Shown here: piece by piece, positions 9,441 to 19,765 of the stretch | How positions within the stretch are numbered: position 1 is the stretch's first letter | Layout of the letters: the number at the start of each line of letters is the position of its first letter | NCBI GenBank assembly: GCA_003194525.1 | Contig: NBIV01000131.1 | Span: 1 to 64,000 of the forward strand | Length of the DNA: 64,000 bases | Origin: Gracilariopsis chorda | Taxonomy: Eukaryota; Rhodophyta; Florideophyceae; Gracilariales; Gracilariaceae | Reading direction: 5' to 3' | Position numbers and translations under genes: made by a program | The notes under the pieces: generated by a model | The model's input: the letters and a program-made list of their open reading frames with translations, nothing else | Told to the model about the DNA's origin: nothing | The model's database searches: none

Positions 9441-10735
9441 TTAAACTATCAATGTACTGCTGGTGTTAGGAACATCTTGAGACAATGAAGACAGTATTAA
9501 TAAGTATATATCACGCAGGAAACTATTTTGCAACACCAGTTCTCTACTTAAGAGGCAGAGACGGTACATGTTCCATCGAAAAGTGATCACCAACTCTCTC
9601 AATCTCTCTCCGGTTCCGGCAGTCCAACATGAGTTATTCATGGCATCCACCGCCATCATGACGTGGTGGAAGCCGGTCAGGAGCAGTCCTTCGTCCAAGA
9701 GAGAATATGCAGCCAATGCATCGTCGAGACATAACCGATGAGCTTGTGCAGTTGGACTTAAAACTAGAACGGAGCTTCCCCATAATTTTATGGAACGTCA
9801 TAACCCTGAAGAGATTTACTTGAACTCCTCTCATTTTCTGGCATTCATCAGGAACGAGATAGGATGTTTATGCGGTTTGCTGGGAGACCTCATCAAAGCA
9901 TTCAAAATGGAGCAAAATATGTCTGCAATGCAAGGGCAGAAAATATTAGTCAAGGTCTCGCATGTCCGACCTCTTCATATCTGGAGTACCACCCAATCAC
10001 TTTCACACGTCCAGCTTGTTATGGACCTTGCAGTGCAAACGGCCATCGAGCAACTCGATTTCCTCTCTAAGATTCGGGGTGGGTGCTTCGTATTCGTATG
10101 TGCAACTATTTTGGCGTAGTTCTGCTTGGTGCGGAGATGGATGGAACATGCTGTGCATACAAGAGCTCCAGATCGCTTGAAATGTCTTTCGGACGAGTGC
10201 AAATCAACTCTCAACTTCAAGACATATATCGCTTACGTTCTTTTCAAACGCTATCAACACACATCAATGGGTTATTTGCACCCCGTTGTCACATTCATGG
10301 ATATGAAGTAAGTCCGGGGTGGAGTTCCGTCATATCTCCGACTTCAGGCAATTTGTCTATTTCTCTTCCAGACCAGGATGTGCGCTACACATATTTGTGG
10401 TCGGAAGGTCCTCCCAGTCTTAATTCACGGGATTATTATTCTTCTTTCACGAGAAGAATTGTGTCTAGCCCGAATATTCGATACTTGGTTCCAATGGTAT
10501 AAGATCTCTTACAACCAAGACCCGATATTGTCCGACAGAGAGATAAAAATTTGTTCAGCCCAGACGAAAGTGTTCGGAGTAGATCAAACGAGAAACAGTC
10601 TACTCTGGACATCTCTTCAGACGCTGTTCAGGAAGGAATAGTTGTCTGGAATTATCAAGGTGCCCATGAAGCCCGAATCGAGGTGAGGTCTGGTGAGGAT
10701 CGTTACCAGAAGACAGCAAAGGCAGACCTCTTGCA

Positions 10736-11377
10736 ATGAGAGCTTTGGTCGTAGAGCCAATTGGACTGTTCAGTTCGAAAGCCCCAGTTACCCCGCTGGT
10801 AGGGGGAACAGAATCCCATCACTTGTCAAACGTAAATATTCGACCTCGAGTTGTCAAGTACAAGAGTTTGAAGCCTGATTCAATAGACGCTGAGAAAGGG
10901 GCTTTTTTACTGCTCTACCCTTACGGTGATATTCACGCCCCTTATGATACAGCAACATATATTTCATCAAGGGATGCGAACAACTGAGACGAAAGGAGCC
11001 TAGTATGGGCAGAACACTCTATGCGAAGACCGTACACCGATAATGTGCTGCTGAACTCTGGTACTCTTCTTCAGCAATGGTTGCTTCGTACTAGCATAAA
11101 CATTGAAGAATTAAGACTTCGTTACTTGGAAGCAGAACAGATGAGAATGGTTGACGAACGGGAGCTGCAGGCTGGAACCCATACTGGAACAGATGAACTT
11201 GGCCCTCCCGGTAAAATCTTCTTTCCAGGTAGTCACAAAACCTCTCCGGTGTATTGGCGACAAAAACGACTGGATGTGCAAGCAATGGTAGCTCGACTGG
11301 GCTCTCCGACGCTTTTCGTCACAGTCAGAATGAACGTATGGCAGGAAGAGATGAAAAGGCTTAGTATGGACAACTAA
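10736..11377 (+). pseudogene. Helitron Rep N-terminal domain, broken
   Basis: Two consecutive pieces. The first (to 10987) ends in KGAFLLLYPYGDIHAPY, matching the Helitron block that usually reads LLFPxGD. The second (11021-11377) has GKIFFPGSHKTSPVYW, DVQAMVARLGSPTLFVTVRMN and WQEE, matching the conserved Helitron-like N block that usually reads TGSPRYM, GKPDLFITFTCNPxW. A stop at about 10985 and others separate the pieces. The region 9441-10735 upstream probably holds the more variable N-terminus, but I could not align it confidently. Confidence 0.65.
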
Positions 11378-11533
11378 GACACCGGAGCATTTTCTCCACA
11401 GGGAGACAGAAGCCGTACTTTTGATAGGCCAGATATTATTGCAAGATTGTGCAACTAGTATGCAAATTCAATCATGAAGGATCTACAGAATAGTTCAGAA
11501 CTGCTCGTTGGCTTGAAATGCATTGGGATTGCC

Positions 11534-11596
11534 GTCAAACTTGAGTTCCAGGAGAGAAATACTCCACACCAGCATATTCTTCATTGGTTGTAGGTG
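11534..11596 (+). pseudogene. Helitron Rep HUH nickase motif
   Basis: In the plus frame starting at 11534 the translation VKLEFQERNTPHQHILHWL matches the Rep HUH block (usually EFQKRGLPHxHIL). The two metal-binding histidines are codons 11567-11569 and 11573-11575. A TAG follows a few codons later. This short block is the diagnostic catalytic piece of the rolling-circle nickase. Confidence 0.7.
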
Positions 11597-11685
11597 GGCG
11601 TAATTGAAAATCTTGAGATCATTGACAATTTGATCAAAGCCGAAGTGCGTCGGGTGACTCGGCTGGGGACCAGGAACTCCAAAAA

Positions 11686-12168
11686 ATGGTGAAGAAAATT
11701 AATATGCACAGACACTCTCCATATTGCTGTGGTCGTGACTCTGACAGGAGGTGCAGATTTGGGTATGATCGAGAACAAATTGTGGCTGAAACAATGATAA
11801 ATGAGTACAAAAACCGAATGAACTACCGAAGAAGAAGGACAGAAGATTTGAAAGGGGTTCTCTACAATCCAGATCTCACAATGAAGTACAACGCTCACAT
11901 CAATGTTGAAAGAATACAAGGTGGCAGCGCTGTAGCATCCCTGATCACGTATGCTTTCAAGAGTGCCAAAAAACAGGATTTGGTTGTATCGAGTCGAACG
12001 AAAAGCCAATCAAGTGCACAGAGCGATATGCTTCAAAGTAACATCAGGTCGTACATGAGAGCAAAAGTGGTGGGTGCAGTTGAAGCTGCATGGAACCTAT
12101 TTGAGTTCAGCCATGTTCACATCAACCCAACTGTACAGGAAATTGACATACATATCCGTGGAGAGTGA
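11686..12168 (+). pseudogene. Helitron Rep, C-terminal part
   Basis: 160 codons with HRHSPYCC, RRCRFGYDR (the usual CRFGYPR), YNPDLTMKYNAHINVERIQGG, ASLITYAFK and SYMRAKVVGAVEAAWNLFEF, all Helitron Rep landmarks. The last block normally carries the two nicking tyrosines (YLDARYV); here the first is kept and the second is replaced by Val, which would impair a two-tyrosine mechanism. It is in a different frame from the HUH piece. Confidence 0.75.
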
Positions 12169-12906
12169 CAGGTTTTGATTCGAAACGTAAGACTGCCTAG
12201 GCGTCTGAAGTCTTCCCTGCTGGAAAGATATTTCAAATGACCCTCCCATTACATGGAATTGGACTACATGACATACAACAAGACTGTACGTGTATACGGT
12301 AAGCCAGCCCGCTCTGTACCATAATCTGAATCTACTAGTGATGGAGGACGTCCACGAATGTACGTCGTGCAACGATCCGAAAATGATCGAACTGGGACTC
12401 GAATTAGATTTGCTTCTCCAGCAAAACCCGTAACTTGGCTCTTCGAATATTGCTCATGAACTCTGCATTCAGCGCCTTTGATGATCCGAAACGTGTTGAG
12501 AGCGAATTCTGCTCCCTTATAGAGAATCGGCAGTAGCCCGTGGACTAAATATCCTGGTGACGAGTACGAAACGCCTTTTTATGAGACAGTAAGATACAAT
12601 TCTACTTCTGTTGAGCTGCGTTACTTGGTCGTCACTTCTTTTCAACAAGGGATAAATCCTAAAACTGTGATTAAAAAGCACGAACGAGCTCGAACTGCAG
12701 ATTTACAAGAGAGAAACAGAGCACAAAGAAGAGAAGAACTAATTCGAAGAATGATTGAGATTTAGAACAGACATGGCGGTCCGCTTATCACAAATGATCC
12801 CTTCTTTCATCATACTGTATCAAAACTTCATCTCAGAGCGAGCGAACTGCAATTAGCAGAGAAAAGAGCTGATATACGTCGCAGCTCTTCTTCGAGGTCC
12901 AGGCAA
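12169..12906 (+). pseudogene. Helitron Rep-helicase linker, heavily decayed
   Basis: Fragments in the plus frames, such as RIRFASPAKPVTWLFEY and the charged stretch ending in AEKRADIRRSSSSRS just before the helicase, fit the variable linker of RepHel proteins. Stops are frequent. No separate gene is seen. Confidence 0.4.
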
Positions 12907-14376
12907 ATGTTAAAAGAGCAATATGATGGTCTGAAAGAAGGCCAGAAGCAATATGTCGACAACATAATGAGAGAAATACAATACCGAGAGAGAATGGGAG
13001 AGTCCGAAGGACTGAAAACAAACGAAAGCGTTTTCTACTTACAAGGGCGAGCGGAGACAGGGAAGACCTATCTCCAATCTTTGCTGAGAGATGTTGTTGA
13101 GCACGAAGGCCTATTGGTGCAGATGAAAGCCAGTACATGTATTGCTGCTGCCCTATGTGAAGGCGAAAGAACTTTGCATAGTTTTCTAGGATTGGGACTT
13201 GATGAAAACAAAGATTCGCAAAGTAAAGATCGTCAGGCACTTTCCAAGCAAGGAACACGATCGCGGAGAGCAAAAATAGTAAAAAAGACTGTTTTGCTGG
13301 TAATTGATGAACTTTCAATGTGCTCGAAGATGCTCTTCGAGATTATGAACACCGTACTGAAGGACTTAAGAAACTCTACGAAAGACTTTGGAGGCATGGT
13401 CGTAGTTATGGGAGTCGAGTATATGCAACTGCTTCCAGTCGTTACAAGAACGAGAAAAGTGTCCTAAAGAGATGAAACAATTCATGTTTTTCCAGTGCGT
13501 CTCCTACAGAAGCCTCCATGGTACTCTTGTGGGCTTCAAGACAGAAGAGGTAAAGTTCTCCGTCCTAAAGAACAGGTTCGTCAACATGATGACCCAGGTT
13601 TTGGGAAAGGTTTGCTTATTCTTGGTTGTGGGACGTTTCCAGCATCCGCAAGGCTTCCACTCATGTCTACGTCACATGTAAACGATGCATAAAAGTTGCT
13701 GTAGAAATGGTTTACAACATGAATGAAAGAAGATATGAAGCTCAACCGATTGATTTTTGTGCCAACGAATCAAGTAGTGGAAGATCATAACCAAAAGTTA
13801 TTAGAGTATTTCCCAGGAAGGATGTTTGAATTGAAGTCTGCAACGACGAACGTTCCCAATCGAGGGCCAACCAGTGAAAATTTTCATACAACTAGTGTCA
13901 TTGGACTTAAACGGACGTATCATCACGCCCCAACTGCAGTCCCACACCATCATTTGAAACTGAAGTTAAGTGTTCTTGTTATGGTGATCCGAAATTTGCA
14001 TCATCCGCAATTGCTGAATGAATAAGTTTTAGTCGTTACCAGCCTTTCTAGCAGATTGATTCAACTTTCGGGCACCGATAAATATAGGGAAATTTAGAAA
14101 AGCCTTTGAGTGAGCTGTATAGACGTTATGTATGAGTTTGCAGATGTGAAAATATAACATCGACAGTTTTCTATCTTATTGGAATTTGCAGTAAATTTGC
14201 ATAAAGCGCAAGGACCAAAGCTGAAGGAAATGATATTTTGACTTTCGAAGAGACTTCTCTTTGCTGCGTCTAGTTTCTATTGTAATGTTGCGTGTTAGAA
14301 CATCTGATGATGTGTCACTGTTCAAACTGAAGAGAAGACGCCCCGAAATGCACAAGATGTCCATCCAATGCCAGTA
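12907..14376 (+). pseudogene. Pif1-family helicase of the Helitron
   Basis: Opens with LKEGQKQYVDNIMREI and a Walker A loop GRAETGKTYL (normally GxAGTGKT, so one Gly is replaced by Glu). It continues with KASTCIAAALCEGERTLHSFLGL, Walker B LLVIDELSM, and GMVVVMGVEYMQLLPVV in place of the usual GGDFRQLLPV. Further pieces are VPTNQVVEDHNQKLL (13723-14025) and, at about 14158-14376, the late motif FAVNLHKAQGPKL followed by RVRTSDD. Stops and frame changes separate them. It would unwind DNA during rolling-circle transposition. Confidence 0.8.
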
Positions 14377-14492
14377 AGCATTAAAAACTCTGTTCTACAA
14401 GAAGCTGTAGACTTTGCAGAGGGGCGTCATTACTTTGACATAGTTTAGTTTTATGCGTAAACCAAAATTTGTGCGGATATTTTATGCCAACT

Positions 14493-14527
14493 TTCGGCCG
14501 CAGCGCGAAGCGCCGCCTGCGGCCGAA
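14493..14527 (+). repeat. GC-rich 11-bp hairpin near the Helitron 3' end
   Basis: TTCGGCCGCAG at 14493-14503 pairs perfectly with CTGCGGCCGAA at 14517-14527 around a 13-nt GC-rich loop. CTAA tetranucleotides, the kind that end a Helitron (CTRR), follow at 14543-14546 and 14552-14555, but neither is followed by the expected T, so the exact terminus is unsure. Confidence 0.65.
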
Positions 14528-14704
14528 GGCCACTTTCCTTGTCTAACCTAACTAAGGATTTGTGCGACACTTCGCACCCCTTAAAAAATAAGTAAAATGC
14601 ACGATTTCGTTATTTTGGAGCAAACTGCGTCAGCACCCAAAATCGTGCTTCATGTTCATGTTTTGAGTCTTTTGGTACGCCAACTCTTTGCACCAATGAT
14701 AATC

Positions 14705-14733
14705 AAACGTCTTGGACAACCAAAACGTTTGAT
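14705..14733. repeat. 29-nt imperfect palindrome, copy 1
   Basis: A block with arms ATCAAACG and CGTTTGAT. A near copy (about 25 of 29 positions the same) stands at 63921-63949, about 49 kb away, at the right edge of the window. Confidence 0.6.
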
Positions 14734-14779
14734 TCTCATATTTATCACCGCTCAAGCTCCGGCCCTATCACTATTTTTT

Positions 14780-14972
14780 GCAGGCAAGATGCAGACGTCA
14801 CAACTGCAGGAAAGAATGGTAGGGCGGCCCTACCACTCTTTCCTGCAGGAAAGATGCAGACATCACAACTGCAGGAAAGTGTGGTAGGGCGGCGCTACCA
14901 CTCTTCCCCGCAGGAAAGATGCAGATGTCACCACTGCAGGAAAGAGTGCTAGGGCCGAAGGCCCTTCTTACC
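14780..14972. repeat. 65-bp tandem repeat made of nested palindromes, three units
   Basis: Units start at 14780, 14845 and 14910. Each unit holds a CTGCAG...CTGCAG segment and, in the first two units, half of a long near-perfect palindrome centred on GGGCGGCCC (arms GGAAAGAATGGTAGGGC and GCCCTACCACTCTTTCC, one mismatch). The third unit ends in a different hairpin, GGGCCGAAGGCCC. Units are about 90% alike, so the array is younger than the neighbouring Helitron coding remains. Confidence 0.8.
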
Positions 14973-14992
14973 CTTGTATTAAGATAAGGTTT
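14953..14992 (+). repeat. second Helitron-like end
   Basis: GGCCGAAGGCC followed by CCTTGT, TAA, TAAGG and TTTGTG in the same order and spacing as at 14521-14564, about 430 bp upstream. This suggests two related 3' ends, as if a short non-autonomous copy (about 14565-14992) sits next to the autonomous one. Confidence 0.5.
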
Positions 14993-15425
14993 GTGAAGAA
15001 ATAACTGTGTTGGCCGCTACTTCAAGGAATTACTGACGGGCTCGAAGACATTATTTCTCTGAGTGAAGCAGAGGTATCTTTAGCACAGTCGTGTTGAATG
15101 CACATAATGCGTGAGACGTATATGCGCCTCAGTTGTAGGTGACTGATATTGTAGGTAGCAGGTAATGGTAGATATACCTGCACCGCGGGTTTGAGAGATG
15201 TTATCCAAAGTACGTGCGTGGCGTCAACCCAACAAAACGTATTTTACGTTAGAGAAGCTGCTCAAATGAGGCAGAATAAGTAACCGATTTTAACTGCGGA
15301 ATCTGAATCCGGAGGCGTCTTCAGACGGACCTCTGAGGTGGTGTGCCTGTTCCTGGGCCTGGCGTCCCGAGCAACTCTTCCATAGCTCGACTACCCGCTC
15401 ACGTCTCATTGTCCTGACCAACACG
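14993..15425. other. no gene recognised
   Basis: Mixed-composition DNA without a coding signal I trust. Its right part may belong to the reverse-transcriptase-like relic that follows. Confidence 0.5.
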
Positions 15426-15707
15426 TTGGCGGTTGGACATACGCCATATCTACATTCCTTGAGAACATATTTATTGAAGCGAAGATTGGTGTGCAGATGT
15501 AGATCGGGAGTATTGAATGACGTGGACCATTGTGTTCTCAGATGCCTCTTGAGAGGCTGGTCTCGCAGACTGGGCTTGCCGAGTTTGCGTGAACGACAAG
15601 GACTTGGAGTACACGATATCATCCGAAAATGGTCTGAACGAATGCTGGTTTCCCTCGCGAGAGAGCGCTACTTTGATTTGAAACACTCTGCGCTACGTAG
15701 CAATTAA
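15426..15707 (+). pseudogene. possible LINE-type reverse transcriptase tail
   Basis: The reading contains LVCRCRSGVLNDVDHCVLRC, which resembles the C-x-C...DH-x3-C zinc-like tail found after some non-LTR reverse transcriptases, followed by Arg-rich sequence. No catalytic block is seen upstream, so at most it is a fragment; a chance open frame is possible. Confidence 0.25.
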
Positions 15708-16041
15708 ACTAGTGTACCCATAAAAGAGAGAGAGATGTTGAGTACGAAGCACTTTTTTTTAGGAATTTGAAATAGGCAGACACCTACAAGACACACGATC
15801 GTGGAACTTGGGGACTGTATCGCTTGTGATGAATACTTCCAAAAGGATATAGGCTGCGATGTAGCCAATGCGATCGTAGAATAATCCGAGACGGCATACC
15901 CTTCGCAAGGAGGTGCATCCGTGCTTAGCAAACCATGCTGGCAATGTCCCAGTAAGATGCCCTGTTTGACTGTTCTGCAAGCAAGAACGCTGATATTTGA
16001 ATCATCCTCTTCAGATCGTGCTTGGCGACCGTGGCATGCCG
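15708..16041. other. no gene recognised
   Basis: No coding pattern. It is the 5' flank of the tRNA gene. Confidence 0.5.
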
Positions 16042-16125
16042 TTCCCGTTGGTCTAGTGGTTACAGTGCTGCGAAGGATGTCCCGCTTTCACCGGGAAGAC
16101 CGCGGGTTCAAACCCCGCACGGGAA
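16042..16125 (+). tRNA. tRNA-Glu (UUC) with a 12-nt insertion in the D-loop
   Basis: Acceptor arms TTCCCGT (16042-16048) and ACGGGAA (16119-16125) pair over 7 bp. The anticodon stem TCCCG/CGGGA encloses the loop CTTTCAC with anticodon TTC at 16087-16089. The T-stem GCGGG/CCCGC encloses TTCAAAC. The D-arm starts GTCTAGTGGTTA like other eukaryotic tRNA-Glu genes, but 12 extra bases (CAGTGCTGCGAA, 16063-16074, one placement among equivalents) precede GGAT. Without them the gene is a standard 72-nt tRNA-Glu; with them the D-loop would be 20 nt. The A box (16049-16059) and B box (16105-16115) are intact. The insert most likely is an ectopic intron; a pseudogene is the alternative, though every stem is perfect. 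Confidence 0.9.
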
Positions 16126-16138
16126 GACTAGCTATTCG

Positions 16139-16155
16139 TTTTCGTTTTCGTTTTT
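16139..16155 (+). terminator. RNA polymerase III terminator of the tRNA gene
   Basis: Three successive T-runs (TTTT, TTTT, TTTTT) separated by CG start 14 bases after the tRNA 3' end. T-runs of four or more stop Pol III, which supports a live gene. Confidence 0.75.
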
Positions 16156-16213
16156 GTCCTAAGTTTTGTGGTTTCTAATAAGCTCCCACACGTGACCACG
16201 ATTTACACGTGAG

Positions 16214-17186
16214 TCAGAATAAAGGGCGACTCGCGCTGTCGCGAGTTGCAACTTCGTGTTGCGTCTTGCGATGAGCTTCCAGTTCGGCACTTCGACTGAA
16301 ACGCGCGTCGCAACCGTCGCATTGCAGACGCGCTCCTTCGCGATGAACTGTGCGCACATGCTTTTCCAGATGCGATTTTTGTCCGAAACGAGACTTGCAC
16401 GTTTTGCATTCCCATCGACGCTGCTTCAGATGAACCGTCTTTACGTGCCGACTTAGCACTGATCCGTTGGAAAACCTCGCGCCGCACTTTTCACATTTGA
16501 TGCGTCCGCACAATCGATGCTCCATCTACAGCGGCAAACCAACGTTGATCCAGAATAGCGTACGTGTCTGTTAGTGCCTTCGCCCGCATGCTGTCCCCTT
16601 GAGTTGAATTTCGCACTCCACTACTTACCGCGTTGTGAAGACCCAATGCCTGTGTCGACCGGTAACGAGCTCCGCACTGAATGCAGCAATACTTTTCCAA
16701 GTTGTTTCTCCCCGCACCCGTAGTGCTCGCACTGTTGCTTCGTTTGCTGCACTTTCCCTTGCCATCGAAATGGATTCCATGTTGCGTCTGCAAAACGTGA
16801 ACGGTAAGCGCTCCTTTACTAGAAAACGTGCATTCACACTCGCAGCATCGCCATAGCTTGCTTGTTTTCAACGAGTGCCCACCCTTTGTCAGCGGAGATT
16901 GACAGCGTCCTGTCAGAAGCATTGCGTACCGTGCTAGGTCATCTGGTGGAGCCACGGGCCCCTTCCCGTTTGAGATTGCAATTGTTCCGCTTCTGTTGTC
17001 GTTGCAAGGATCTTTCATCCACTGAATTGATCTCGTGCTTGCACTTGTCAAAATTAAGGATGCGAGAGCCCTGGGAGGAGCAATCGGTGGTTTCCATTCT
17101 GCGCCATCATTCATTATGTCATCCTGGCCTTCTCTCATATCACAAGATGTTTCATTCATGTTCTTCTCAATGCTTCTACTCGTCAA
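16214..17186 (-). CDS. C2H2 zinc-finger protein 1, two exons
   Basis: Exon 1 is 17186-16629 (186 codons) and exon 2 is 16525-16214 (103 codons plus stop), giving about 289 residues. The 103-bp intron (16628-16526) begins GTAAGT, has a CACTAAC branch-like site and ends CTGTAG. The N-terminal half carries a PPRALASLI motif and a PPDDLARYAMLLTGR motif of unknown role. Five C2H2 fingers follow: one at residues about 110-140 (CCECECTFSSKGALTVH), one cut by the intron (CIQCGARYRSTQALGLHNA then MEH), and three in exon 2 (CEKCGARFSNGSVLSRH, CKTCKSRFGQKSHLEKH, CDGCDARFSRSAELEAH). Probably a nuclear DNA-binding protein; its target is unknown. The paralogue at 29108-29836 shares the motifs, finger order and intron position. 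Confidence 0.85.
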
Positions 17187-18033
17187 ACACCCGCTTGACC
17201 AATTTACTGCGAGTACGAGCGGATATTCCCATTTATACCGTCAGTATCACTCAAAAAAACTTTGTTACTTCATACGGTTTCGAACCCTTTCGCCCCACCA
17301 TTTCAAAGTCACTGCGCTTGTCTCACAACCCACTTGCAGTCTTTGGAACAGCATGTACTTGGTTCGAGTCGATGCTGTTTGTCTCTACTTAAATCATTCG
17401 AAAACAAGATTTTTGCAGACCTTGGTGTTGCATCGACCTGTTCCGTACAGATTGGGAGCGGAAATGTCGATTGCCTAGTCGTCTCCTATCCTTGCCGCTT
17501 CCCCAACATCCGAGCTCTCTTTAAATCCACCCATTGCATACCACGCTGGAAGTTACCTGAATGTTTCCCATCCATTGTCTGATACGGTGCGAGCCATATC
17601 CTTTTGACAAAACTCACATCAAAGGCGACCTCTGTTTGTGCACAGCTTCAACTTGCAGGATCATTCAATAGTCTAGTGAAGTTTTTCGTTACAGAAAAAG
17701 CACGCTGTTTCACTGATTGGAGTTTGGCCACACTTCTACTCCTTCCGACAAGCTGCCTCAATTCATTATAGAACTATGAACTTTATGTGGCTCTTGCTTT
17801 GCTCTCAGATAGTTAGTCACTCCTTGGTTCGCTGACCATGCGCAAGAGTTAGAAATGTTATACCGCTCAGCTATCGATAAAAGAACCCAGTGGTAATCTG
17901 AGATGTGGCCTGGATATTGGTCCGATATAATCCAAGTTGTTTACATGTAGATGAGATGAAGTTTTGATAAAAAACTATTAAAAATTGAGGAGACGCATGT
18001 CTGGTAAAGGTTTGAGTTTATGATAGCGGTTCC
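17187..18033. other. no gene recognised; upstream of zinc-finger gene 1
   Basis: Left part should hold the promoter of the minus-strand zinc-finger gene. No convincing coding sequence or repeat was seen up to the TTA target duplication of the Harbinger element. Confidence 0.5.
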
Positions 18034-18300
18034 TTAGAGCAAGTCTATTCGCATGGTTAATTTGCCTGGTTAAATAGCCAAAGTACCCACGGAAAAATAA
18101 ACACCACTGCGCGCATGTCTATCAGCGGCGGTGGCTACATTTTATTTATATCATATGTCTCAACGTGTAAACTTTTCATTGGGACCCTTTGCGCCCGTAC
18201 CCGTTGAAGTCAGACTGTACAGCAATGTGAGATGCAGTACAGTACAGTACCTACCACAAAATGCATCGTTGCTCCTGCAAGACGCCCCACCCGCAACATG

Positions 18301-19692
18301 GAGCACTGCGAGGAATCGTCGTCCTCCGACGACCTGAACGCCCTCATCGATGGCCTCTTCGACGACGGCCACAACGCTGATGCCCTCGAACTGATTGGCT
18401 GCGCGGCTGCAGTTGCCAACTGCTCCAGGGAGACAGGGCCAAAGCGTGCAGGAAGAACTAAGGGGTCCCGCAATCTCAATCGGGAACCCTGCACATGGTT
18501 CAGCGACTACCTCTCACAGCATCCAGTGTACCCTGCCGCCAAGTTTCGCAACGTCTTTCTCATACCTCTCAAGCTGTACTGGAGGTTGCATGACGAACTG
18601 GTACAACAAGACGCGCGGTTTGGCCAGCTACGGGTAGTGTCTGGGAGAACAGGCCACAGTAGCCATCAAAAGATACTCTGCAGCCTACGTCGTCTTGGAA
18701 ACGGGATGTCATACAATCAGATGGATGATATGGCGCGCATGATCCCGGAGTCACAGAGGCAGTACTTCCCTATATTTCTAGAAGCTGTAGTAAGCCGTTT
18801 TGCTCCTACCTTTTTAAACCGTGAACCTACACTCGACGAATTGAGAGGAATCATAGCGAAGTATGAGGGTACAGGATTCGCCGGTTGAATTGGATGTTTG
18901 GACTGTATGCATATCAAGTGGAAGAACTGTCATCGTGCATACAAGGGACAATACTACAACCCTAAAGAAGGGAAGCTCGCTACAATCAGTGCAGAGGCAT
19001 TATGTGACCGTGACCTCTACTGTTGACACTGGTATGCGGGCCGCTGTGGTATCAATAAAGACATCACGGTGCTGGATAACAGCCCGTTGATGAACGACAT
19101 CCTTTCAAACAAGCGTCTGATGACGCTTCCAGAGGGTTACACGCTCAATAGACAGGTGCGGGCATGGCTGCTGTACATTCTAGTGGACGACATCTACCCA
19201 GACTGGGCTATCTTCGTCGGGCCCAATCACGCCCGAACGAACGAGCGCGAGCTGCACATGACGAAGCGTCAGGAAGTGGTGCGTAAGGACATTGAAAGAC
19301 TATTCGGGTGCTTACAAGGGCGCTTTCGCATTCTGCGGCAGGATCGTCATGAGTGGTCTCATGAGGAGATCATACTCATCAGTAACGTATGCAATATCAT
19401 TCACAATATGATTGTGAAGATGCAGGTAGACGGCGAGCTGTCCGATGAGGTTGATGAGCACGGGGTTTCGTTTGCAAAACGGGAATTGGTGGAGGAATTC
19501 TTCAATTCACCTACTGTAGAGGCAAGCGAAGGGACTATAGAGGGTGGTGTGGAGAGTTCGAGGAAGATACCGACGGGACTAGCTGGGCTTTTACAACGTA
19601 ATGAGCTAGTCTGTAGTAGAGATGCGCACGGGCAGCTTAACGAGGCGATCAGCGCGCATCTATGGAGTAGGTTTGGATTCGGGCTCGAGTAA
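18301..19692 (+). pseudogene. PIF/Harbinger transposase (DDE superfamily) with two nonsense codons
   Basis: A single frame of about 463 codons runs from 18301 to 19692, broken only by two TGA codons (18888 region and 19024 region). These fall where the family has Cys/Met after GFxG and Trp in the DLxxWH block. Catalytic region: CLDCMHIKWKNC (first Asp), VDDIYPDWAIF (second Asp region) and VVRKDIERLFGCLQGRF (Glu), then the helical tail with IIHNMIVKMQ. The N-terminal part includes an acidic stretch and SSHQKILCSLRRLGNGMSY, the usual helix-turn-helix-like lead. Other genes here end in TGA, so code reassignment is unlikely and the stops look like simple nonsense changes. Confidence 0.88.
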
Positions 19693-19765
19693 AGGATTGT
19701 TGCCCTCGCTGCGCGCTTCGCGCGCACCACTTGCATTTGCGCGGCGATTGCAACACGAAAACCCA

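Larger units (their letters stand above)
9441..14560 (+). mobile_element. decayed autonomous Helitron (Rep plus Pif1 helicase)
   Basis: Plus-strand pieces occur in the order of a Helitron RepHel protein: Helitron-like N-terminal domain (10736-11377), HUH nickase motif (about 11567), the later Rep region (11686-12168) and a Pif1-family helicase (12907-14376). Several stops and frame changes show it is dead. A GC-rich 11-bp stem at 14493-14527 fits the hairpin that stands just inside a Helitron 3' end. The 5' edge is not visible, so 9441 is only where other features stop. Helitrons transpose by rolling circle and leave no target duplication, so none is expected. Confidence 0.75.

Noticed and set aside
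9441-9834. Minus-strand frames of 66-91 codons at the left of the Helitron
   Set aside because: No recognisable motif; likely chance frames.
14780-14972. 65-bp array as a CRISPR array
   Set aside because: Units are contiguous and palindromic with no unique spacers, and the setting is eukaryotic.
18301-19692. Two in-frame TGA codons in transposase 1 as possible Cys/Trp recoding
   Set aside because: Zinc-finger gene 2 ends in TGA and other transposon genes are broken by TAA, TAG and TGA alike, so ordinary nonsense changes explain them.
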